Source of the DNA: CAZMOK01 sp964567785
GTDB taxonomy: Bacteria > Bacteroidota > Bacteroidia > Bacteroidales > JAGOPY01
Direction: 5' to 3'
NCBI GenBank assembly: GCA_964567785.1
Contig: CAZMOK010000025.1
Location: forward strand, 1-39,337
DNA length: 39,337 nucleotides
This document shows, piece after piece, positions 33,527-39,337 of this stretch. Under the pieces are notes generated by a model, which was not told where the DNA came from, ran no database searches, and worked only from the letters and a program-made list of their open reading frames with translations. How positions within the stretch are numbered: position 1 is the first letter of the stretch; each line of letters begins with the position of its first letter. The position numbers and the translations under genes were made by a program.

Positions 33527-35623
33527 ATGATTATGAGAACTCTTTTGGTCATTATATCATTACTCATTACCGGCAACTTAATTTCACAGACAGGAGATCT
33601 TTCGGGGATTGTAAGGAGCAGCGAAACGGAAACACCGTTGGCGGGTGCACATATATACTTAAAAGGGACCGGGAAAGGGGCCACTACAAATTTCGAAGGC
33701 GAATTCCTTCTATCCGGTATACCCGCAGGTAACCATAATGTCAGAATATCTTACATAGGATATGAAGAAGTGGATGATCTTGTGTTGATTGAAGATGGAA
33801 AGGTTGTGAAGGCAGAATATTATTTGGAGCCGAAAGCCTACCAGGCAGGTGAAACAGTTATTACGGGTTCAAAAGTGACTGTGGCAAGGAATGACCTCCC
33901 CCTGGCAGTGAGCGCCATCCCTCGCAGGGAGATCGAACGTACGGAAGAGTCGAACATCATGCCTGTTATCAGTCAAAGGGTGCCCGGTGTATTTGTAACC
34001 GAACGTGGTGTTACAGGTTTTGGTGTTGCCCAGGGATCTGCGGGTCAGATAAACATACGCGGTATCGGGGGTTCGCCAAATACAAACGTCCTTGTCCTGA
34101 TCGACGGGCACCCTCAGTACATGGGCATCTTCGGCCATCCTTTGCCCGACAGCTATGTGGCTTCCGATGCCGAGCAGGTGGAGGTAGTGCGGGGTCCGGC
34201 CTCAATCCTTTACGGTTCGAACGCCATGGGAGGTGTCATCAACATAATTACACGGAACCAGGTGACCGACGGTTTCAGGGCATTCGCCGATGCCTCCTAC
34301 GGTTCATTCAACACGCAGAAATACAATGCCGGGGCGGGATATAAGAAAGGAAAATTCAATGTTTACGGTTCGTTCAACCATGACCAGACCGACGGGCACA
34401 GGGAGAATTCAGGTTTCCGGATCAACAATGGATACATCAAGGCCGGGTATGATATCAGTAAAAACTTCAGGCTTACCATCGACGGCAGCCTGGCCGGATC
34501 AAAAGCCTACGACCCGGGACCGGCAACGGAGGTAGACTCGAGCTACATCAACCAACAACATTGGGTTGACATTTTGAGGGGTAAGGTTTCCGGATCACTG
34601 AACAATTCATTCAACCGTTTTGAAGGTGCGTTGAAATTCTTCTACAATTTTGGCGAACACGACATTTACGATGGTTTTCACTCGACAGACCACAATTACG
34701 GACTGATGCTCTATGAAACTTACAGTATCAGCCCATCCGGTAACATCACAGCAGGTTTCGACTACAAGAACTATGGTGGCAAAGCCCAAAACTTAAAAGC
34801 CATGGGCGGTGAAGGGATTGTCTTTGCCGATACTTCTGTATATGAAATGGGAGGCTACCTCTTATACCAGCAAAAACTACTGAAAATAGTGACTTTCAAT
34901 GCCGGGATAAGGCTCGACAACCACAAACTTTTCGGGCAGGAATGGATCCCGCAGGCGGGCTTTGTAGTGAGCCCTTCAGAAAAACTCTCTATTAAGGCAA
35001 ATGTTTCGAAAGGTTACAGAAGCCCTACCATACGTGAACTATTCCTTTTTGCGCCGGCCAATCCCGAACTACTTCCCGAGAGAATGTGGAACTACGAGAC
35101 AGCCGTTTCGATGAATTTCCTGGGGGGCAGGCTTAAAACCGAGTTTACGGGTTTTTACGCCAGGGGGGACAACCTGATTGAAACAACAGGGGTTTTCCCT
35201 GATGTGATCAACGAAAACACGGGTGAATTCACTCATTACGGTGTGGAATTCGAAGGCAGCCTTAAGGCAACCGAAAGCTTTTCCCTGAATGCCAACTATG
35301 CCTGGCTGCACATGGACAACCCGGTGACTGCCGCTCCGGAACACCAGTTATTTGCCGAGGCGGTTTATAACCTAAGGAGGTTTACATTCTCACTGAATAC
35401 AATGCATGTCAACAAACTCTACACACGGACTGCACCGACAGAGGAAACCCAGACCTACACACTTTTGAATGCAAGGGTAAGCTACAGGGCACACAAAATG
35501 ATCACCCTTTACCTTGCCGGGAACAACCTTCTTGATCAGGAATACGAGATCAACTATGATTACCCCATGCCCGGGATAACTGTTTTTGGCGGGGTGAAAT
35601 TCAGGTTTGAAACCAATAAATAA
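33527..35623 (+). CDS. TonB-dependent outer-membrane receptor
   Basis: The 698-residue outer-membrane protein has a signal peptide (MRTLLVIISLLITGNLISQ; start 33527 or 33533), a carboxypeptidase-regulatory-like N-terminal domain (about 22-105; GDLSGIVRSSETETPLAGAH, GIPAGNHNVRISYIGYEEV), a plug (about 115-235; INIRGIGGSPNTNVLVLIDG, DAEQVEVVRGPASILYGSNAMGG) and a long beta-barrel ending in GVKFRFETNK. Segments such as GYRSPTIRELFLFAPANPEL and NLLDQEYEINYDYPMPG are the conserved barrel signatures of siderophore, heme or vitamin receptors. There is no SusD partner, so polysaccharide uptake is unlikely. The ligand is unknown. Downstream are three hairpins. Confidence 0.94.
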   Translation: MIMRTLLVIISLLITGNLISQTGDLSGIVRSSETETPLAGAHIYLKGTGKGATTNFEGEFLLSGIPAGNHNVRISYIGYEEVDDLVLIEDGKVVKAEYYLEPKAYQAGETVITGSKVTVARNDLPLAVSAIPRREIERTEESNIMPVISQRVPGVFVTERGVTGFGVAQGSAGQINIRGIGGSPNTNVLVLIDGHPQYMGIFGHPLPDSYVASDAEQVEVVRGPASILYGSNAMGGVINIITRNQVTDGFRAFADASYGSFNTQKYNAGAGYKKGKFNVYGSFNHDQTDGHRENSGFRINNGYIKAGYDISKNFRLTIDGSLAGSKAYDPGPATEVDSSYINQQHWVDILRGKVSGSLNNSFNRFEGALKFFYNFGEHDIYDGFHSTDHNYGLMLYETYSISPSGNITAGFDYKNYGGKAQNLKAMGGEGIVFADTSVYEMGGYLLYQQKLLKIVTFNAGIRLDNHKLFGQEWIPQAGFVVSPSEKLSIKANVSKGYRSPTIRELFLFAPANPELLPERMWNYETAVSMNFLGGRLKTEFTGFYARGDNLIETTGVFPDVINENTGEFTHYGVEFEGSLKATESFSLNANYAWLHMDNPVTAAPEHQLFAEAVYNLRRFTFSLNTMHVNKLYTRTAPTEETQTYTLLNARVSYRAHKMITLYLAGNNLLDQEYEINYDYPMPGITVFGGVKFRFETNK

Positions 35624-35653
35624 ATCGTTGGCATGAATATTGATCTTATTTAA

Positions 35654-35682
35654 GCGGAAGCGAAATCAGCAAATGCTTCCGC
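35654..35682 (+). other. Hairpin 1 downstream of the TonB receptor
   Basis: GCGGAAGC (35654-35661) and GCTTCCGC (35675-35682) are perfect 8-base arms around a 13-base loop. It is the first of three hairpins within 105 bases. No T-run follows, so it is not a classical terminator on its own. Confidence 0.5.
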
Positions 35683-35690
35683 CAACAGTT

Positions 35691-35704
35691 CCGGGATTGC
35701 CCGG
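35691..35704 (+). other. Hairpin 2 downstream of the TonB receptor
   Basis: CCGGG (35691-35695), loop ATTG, CCCGG (35700-35704). A GC-rich 5-base stem with a tetraloop, 8 bases after hairpin 1. Confidence 0.45.
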
Positions 35705-35723
35705 GACGACCAAATAACCCCCT

Positions 35724-35758
35724 GGTAAACCGCTGTTTTCAGTGGTTTACCTTTTTTT
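35724..35758 (+). terminator. Rho-independent terminator of the TonB receptor gene
   Basis: GGTAAACCGCTG pairs with CAGTGGTTTACC (12 bases, one G-T pair) around a TTTT loop, followed by seven T (35752-35758). This is a textbook terminator on the plus strand, 100 bases after the receptor stop. An outer pair AATAACCC (35713-35720)/GGGTTATT (35761-35768) can enclose it. Confidence 0.85.
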
Positions 35759-35803
35759 ATGGGTTATTCAGCCTTTTATTATCAATTTAAAGTCCTGTTA
35801 CTA

Positions 35804-36853
35804 TTATCTCCTAACTGAGAATAATTCGGTATTAATTGTTCCATCAGTTGTGTTGGCAATAACGCAATGATAAATGCCTGCAGGTAGTCCGGAAACATCA
35901 AGCTTGAAAATATCCTTCCCCTGAACTTCAACACTGCGCATGAGTTGTCCTGCACTGTTAATAATACGGATATGGTAGTCGTCTTTTCTTTCTGTTCCAA
36001 TGGTTAAATAATCTGATGCCGGATTGGGATAAATTGAGAGGCCTTTTTCAGCCCGCAGTTCATCAACCCCCACCTGGAAGTCCTTTACCCAGGTGATATC
36101 ATCAACTGTAGCAAAATCATCCGAAGAACTCATATTGACCACAAAAGGTGCAATAGGGCCCTGGTTCGTCCACCACTCATAAGAATAGTAAGTGTCGGTT
36201 GAAGTGAATTGCAGCATCCATACCCCGCCGATCTTAAACCAGGTGCTGTCGTAAGAAACTTCGGTCTCCTTGACCCTTAATGCGTTGTACGTACCAAGCG
36301 GAATAGTTACCGTTCCCCAGGCATCAACGATCACATCTTTTTCCTTGTCGCTCTTGAACCTCATCGAATCGACCCCGGGTTGCCCGGTTGAAATAAAATA
36401 TTCGGAATAGAAATCTTCTTCCCACTCATCCAGGTAATTGACAGGGTATTGGGCTAGAAGCTCCTCTGGGTAAGTATTGAACATAAGAGGGTCGCCGGAG
36501 GAAGGTACCACAACCGTACCAAGGACTGAAGCCTTACCGGAGTTCTTTATCATATAGCTGTACACCGTATCATCAGTGTTTGTGGCAATATTGGCTCCGG
36601 GATAATTCGAGGCATAAGGTGTGGAAGCGGGAGTTACAAAAATGGCATCACTGGTATAATCTTCCATCATTCCAGTAAAATTCCAGGTCTGGTTTGCACC
36701 TGGTGAGCCAGGTGAGACTCCTGCAGGCATATCGTCAGATGCCCAGACATAATGATCGCCCACTGAGGGGAAATCACCCGGGTTAATAGTTATCTGGCCG
36801 AAAACTGAAGCGGTAGCCAGCGCCGCAATGATAAGCAAGGTAAATGTTCTCAT
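35804..36853 (-). CDS. T9SS type A secreted protein (349 aa)
   Basis: The signal peptide is MRTFTLLIIAALATASVFGQ. Residues 20 to about 270 form a beta-rich domain without a family I recognise (INPGDFPSVGDHYVWASDDM, NQTWNFTGMMEDYTSDAIFV, YNALRVKETEVSYDSTWFKI). The last 75 residues are a clear type A sorting domain (GLSIYPNPASDYLTIGTERK, SGLPAGIYHCVIAN). It converges on the TonB receptor. The N-terminal domain resembles putative secreted domains seen in many T9SS cargos, but I cannot name its job. Confidence 0.86.
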   Translation of the reverse strand: MRTFTLLIIAALATASVFGQITINPGDFPSVGDHYVWASDDMPAGVSPGSPGANQTWNFTGMMEDYTSDAIFVTPASTPYASNYPGANIATNTDDTVYSYMIKNSGKASVLGTVVVPSSGDPLMFNTYPEELLAQYPVNYLDEWEEDFYSEYFISTGQPGVDSMRFKSDKEKDVIVDAWGTVTIPLGTYNALRVKETEVSYDSTWFKIGGVWMLQFTSTDTYYSYEWWTNQGPIAPFVVNMSSSDDFATVDDITWVKDFQVGVDELRAEKGLSIYPNPASDYLTIGTERKDDYHIRIINSAGQLMRSVEVQGKDIFKLDVSGLPAGIYHCVIANTTDGTINTELFSVRR

Positions 36854-37154
36854 AATGTAAATTTTTTATTAAACTGCAGATATACTTTATTGATCTTTTT
36901 AGTGCTCACGAATATAACCGGGCAGCAAAAACTTGAGGATTTGTTGATTCCGGCGGTGAGCAGACTGTGTTATAAACTCTTAAGACAGATCAGACTTTTA
37001 TGGCTTCAAATGCTAAGGTACTAAATTTTTCTTTTTATCCGGACTTGATAAAAATTAATGGTTTTTTTCATGAAAAACACCTACTTGTAAGGGGTTGATT
37101 TACAGAGGGAACCAATTTTCACTCAGTGACTATAGTCACTGGGTGAGTAATAAT
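36854..37154. other. 301-base intergenic region between the small T9SS cargo and the serpin gene
   Basis: No reading frame with coding signs. It is AT-rich near 37021-37060 and contains an 18-base perfect palindrome close to its right end (listed separately). I found no TAnnTTTG element in the direction of the 36853 start. Confidence 0.6.
37121..37148 (-). terminator. Palindromic hairpin just after the serpin gene
   Basis: CAGTGACTATAGTCACTG (37124-37141) is a perfect 18-base palindrome; outer bases ACTCA and TGAGT extend the stem with a two-base bulge. It begins 7 bases after the serpin stop on the minus strand. There is no T-run, so it is a possible terminator or a dyad for a protein to bind; the terminator call is tentative. 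Confidence 0.4.
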
Positions 37155-38372
37155 TCAGGAAGGGTCCATCACCTTCCCGATAAAAAGAATTGTATTGGTT
37201 GTCCTTTCCCTTATGACAAAAACGAAAGGTTTATCAAGTGTAAAATTGTTGATGGAGGTGTATTCAATACCGATAGTGGTGACAGCAGCCGCCTCAGTCC
37301 CTTCCTCGTTTACTTCCACAAAAGTATTCTGCTTGACGAAGCTTACATAGATACTTGCATCTGAGATCCCTGAAAGATTGGCCAGGGATGGAATAAAAAC
37401 ATCGGTCATGCCCAGCGCCTGGAGCTGATCGTTAAGTTTTTTTTCATATTCAAACTTGAACTTAGGAATAAAAAGATCCATTTTTGAAGGAACCGGAGTG
37501 GCATCGAGAGATGAGGTCAATTCCTGCCATTCTCCAATATCAAAATCTTCCAGAAACTCTGAGACTGTGCTTTGCGGTTTGATCAGGATCATTGAGAAAT
37601 TCTGCCGTCCGTAGAACATTTCAAGCGCAGCATAATTATTTCCATAATAGGTCTTGACGGGCAGCTCGCCCTGCATTATGGGCACTGTTACCGTAGAACC
37701 GTCTTCCAAAGTGAAAGGGCCATCTGAAGTATTGGAAGGATCAAACTGCCAGGTCCAGTCGCCTTTGAAGTACAGGGCATTCATCAAAAACATCACGGCC
37801 TCGGCAGTTATCTCATCCAGTACTTCCTGGATCTTCCCGTTGGTGTTGTCGCTAGCCCACTGGTTCATCACTTCCAGGGCCGAGGGTGAATTAAAATCCA
37901 ACCCTTCGATACGAGAATCAAAGACCGCAGACATGGTGTCTAGATAGGGTTGCTTTACATTAAAGCCCTGTCTGTACCATACAGCATTGGCCAGGGCCAG
38001 TTCAACTTCAGGATCGGCTGTGAGAAGCTGTTCTGTAAGGCTGGCGTATACCTGGTTGACCTCACCCATTGTAAGCCCTTCATAGCCCAGCATCTGGTGG
38101 ATCTGTTCATATGATTGACCGCCACAGCCATTTAGCAGCATGGTAAGTGCTGTACTGGCGCTCAGGGGTGAAAGCATCAGGTTTTTATCTTCAGCGGCGG
38201 ATACGGACTTAAAGAGATCGAGCCCGAATTCGTTACTGTTACTGATCACACCATCAGCCTTGGGAGGGAGTTCGAGATTTACGGGTTGCTGTGCCTTAGG
38301 CTCAGGGTTGTCTTTCTTGCAGGATACGAGCAAAACAAAGGGCAGCAAAAAAAGTAATGTTAATGTCCTCAT
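37155..38372 (-). CDS. Serpin-family lipoprotein
   Basis: The 405-residue protein begins MRTLTLLFLLPFVLLVSC, with lipidation Cys18 and a KKDNPEPK linker. The serpin fold is shown by NLMLSPLSASTALTMLLNGC, ALYFKGDWTWQFDPSNTSDG, PKFKFEYEKKLNDQLQALGM and KPFVFVIRERTTNTILFIG. The reactive-loop hinge VNEEGTEAAAVTT has the small residues typical of inhibitory serpins; counted from the hinge or from KPF, P1 falls on Tyr371 or Thr372, so a chymotrypsin- or elastase-like target is a fair guess. It probably guards the cell surface against host or own proteases. Confidence 0.92.
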   Translation of the reverse strand: MRTLTLLFLLPFVLLVSCKKDNPEPKAQQPVNLELPPKADGVISNSNEFGLDLFKSVSAAEDKNLMLSPLSASTALTMLLNGCGGQSYEQIHQMLGYEGLTMGEVNQVYASLTEQLLTADPEVELALANAVWYRQGFNVKQPYLDTMSAVFDSRIEGLDFNSPSALEVMNQWASDNTNGKIQEVLDEITAEAVMFLMNALYFKGDWTWQFDPSNTSDGPFTLEDGSTVTVPIMQGELPVKTYYGNNYAALEMFYGRQNFSMILIKPQSTVSEFLEDFDIGEWQELTSSLDATPVPSKMDLFIPKFKFEYEKKLNDQLQALGMTDVFIPSLANLSGISDASIYVSFVKQNTFVEVNEEGTEAAAVTTIGIEYTSINNFTLDKPFVFVIRERTTNTILFIGKVMDPS

Positions 38373-38551
38373 TTTTACCTGGTTTTTTATATGAGACTAA
38401 TGATCCGGTTGTTGGTTGCTTGTCAGAGGGATAAAGTGCAAATACCGGGCCAGAAATCAGTGTATAGAGCTTAGAGTTTAGATAGTTCTGAATCCTAAAT
38501 TATTTGTGATTGGGGATTTGGAACTGGTATTATGGGATCAGCCTGAAATAG

Positions 38552-39118
38552 CTAATTTCCATTTTTTTCAACTCTTTCCAGTATCACTCTTTGTCCTTCG
38601 GAAATACCATAGCGGTCAGTCATACCTGAATTTACTTCAAGGACATATTTTGCCGGATGGTCTGACCTGATGGCATCACGGGTTCGGGGGCGGGTATCTT
38701 TTCTGATCCTGACTATTTCCATCTTTTGATTTATGAAGATGACATCTAGCGGGATGTATGTATTTTCCATCCAGAAGGATCTTGGCTCATCCTTTTCGAA
38801 GATAAAGAACATACCCTGATCGAACGGCATTATGGAACGGTACATGAGCCCTTTCATTCTCGCCTGTACTGTTTCTGCGATTTCAACCTTGAAAGTGGCT
38901 AATACAGAGCTGTCAACGTCAATTATCCTGATGTCGGCATCATGCCTGAGAGGCGTTTCCCTGGAGGTTATGTTTTTTACCGCTGAACCTTTCCGGTTGT
39001 TATCATTAAATATCCCGCTAAACAACAGGACTGTTCCAATAATGACCGCACCCGCAAACAGCAAGACTATCTTAACCGGGAACGATTTCCTTGTCTTATT
39101 TTTCTTTTTGGCCGACAT
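38552..39118 (-). CDS. DUF192 domain protein, membrane-anchored
   Basis: The 188-residue protein has a basic start (MSAKKKNKTRKSFPVK), one membrane segment (IVLLFAGAVIIGTVLLFSGIF) and a C-terminal DUF192 domain: FKVEIAETVQARMKGLMYRS, DQGMFFIFEKDEPRSFWMEN, TYIPLDVIFINQKMEIVRIR and AKYVLEVNSGM. DUF192 proteins have no firmly known job. The domain would be exported, held by the N-terminal anchor. It is divergent from the tRNA-Asp gene. Upstream of the serpin, the 179-base gap 38373-38551 shows nothing clear. Confidence 0.9.
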   Translation of the reverse strand: MSAKKKNKTRKSFPVKIVLLFAGAVIIGTVLLFSGIFNDNNRKGSAVKNITSRETPLRHDADIRIIDVDSSVLATFKVEIAETVQARMKGLMYRSIMPFDQGMFFIFEKDEPRSFWMENTYIPLDVIFINQKMEIVRIRKDTRPRTRDAIRSDHPAKYVLEVNSGMTDRYGISEGQRVILERVEKNGN

Positions 39119-39134
39119 GTGGATTATTCTCTAA

Positions 39135-39167
39135 CAAAAATAATAAAGAGAAACAGATCACATACAA
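39135..39167 (-). promoter_or_regulatory. Candidate promoter for the DUF192 gene
   Basis: On the minus strand TATTTTTG (39135-39142) is an exact -7 match, with TTG (39165-39167) 22 bases upstream, slightly long for the -33. The -7 ends 16 bases before ATG 39118, giving a very short leader. Confidence 0.4.
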
Positions 39168-39228
39168 TTTATTCAACTTAGGTAGAACCTCATATTGCAA
39201 CGTGCTTTAGAAAAAAACGTAAAATATC

Positions 39229-39259
39229 TTGGTAGATTGAGAAAATGCGTTTATTTTTG
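39229..39259 (+). promoter_or_regulatory. Promoter for tRNA-Asp
   Basis: TTG at 39229-39231 and TATTTTTG at 39252-39259 are 20 bases apart, a good Bacteroidota -33/-7 pair. Transcription would start near 39265, about 20 bases before the tRNA. Confidence 0.6.
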
Positions 39260-39284
39260 CAACCGCTTTGAACGTTCTTTATAT

Positions 39285-39337
39285 GGTCTGGTAGTTCAGT
39301 TTGGTTAGAATGCCTGCCTGTCACGCAGGAGGTCGCG
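39285..39337 (+). tRNA. tRNA-Asp (GTC), cut by window end
   Basis: The sequence starts GGTCTGGTAGTTCAGTTTGG, with an acceptor 5' strand, a D arm with GGTTAGAATGCC, an anticodon stem CCTGC/GCAGG and the anticodon GTC at 39320-39322. The T arm and 3' acceptor strand lie outside the window. Confidence 0.95.

Overview
The window comes from a Bacteroidota chromosome, probably a marine or sediment anaerobe or facultative anaerobe near Bacteroidales/Marinilabiliales. The reasons are secreted proteins with type A or type B type IX secretion (T9SS) C-terminal domains, a PorX-type T9SS response regulator, an lpxC-fabZ fusion gene, a TonB-dependent receptor with an N-terminal carboxypeptidase-regulatory-like domain, and repeated promoter elements of the TAnnTTTG type. 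I see no insertion sequence, prophage, CRISPR array or rRNA. A partial tRNA-Asp sits at the right edge.

Layout: 1-1193 is the N-terminal part of Tex (minus). 1271-9443 (minus) holds three large T9SS cargo proteins and one small secreted protein; the two type A cargos are built from the same shuffled Ig-like cassettes. 9552-10271 is a lone LutA/YkgE-type CCG-domain Fe-S protein. 10366-15935 is a tight minus-strand run porX-tsaE-ald-aroB-aroA, with porX first. On the plus strand, 16113-20751 carries an HD phosphohydrolase (TTG start), lpxD, lpxC-fabZ and lpxA, the early steps of lipid A synthesis. 20889-22355 is a lipoprotein with a cysteine-peptidase-like fold signature in which the expected nucleophile is Ser.

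22412-26210 is a respiratory module: an octaheme cytochrome c of the tetrathionate reductase (OTR) family, a cytochrome b-type membrane protein and a rhodanese lipoprotein in one minus-strand operon, facing a Crp/Fnr-family regulator across a 186-base gap that contains a TGAC-N4-GTCA palindrome. 26240-31024 (plus) has a small lipoprotein, pdxB, transketolase and a DMT/EamA transporter. The rest carries an internally duplicated T9SS cargo (minus), a TonB-dependent receptor (plus) followed by three tandem hairpins, a small T9SS cargo, a lipoprotein serpin, a DUF192 protein and tRNA-Asp.

How the genes work together: PorX is a known T9SS regulator, and five T9SS cargos lie within 36 kb, though export machinery genes are not in view. 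AroB, PdxB and transketolase all connect to erythrose-4-phosphate. The octaheme cytochrome, cytochrome b and Crp/Fnr genes look like one regulated quinol-to-periplasm electron transfer unit. The items I most want checked are this respiratory module and its intergenic operator, the Cys-to-Ser peptidase-like lipoprotein, and the cassette-built T9SS proteins.
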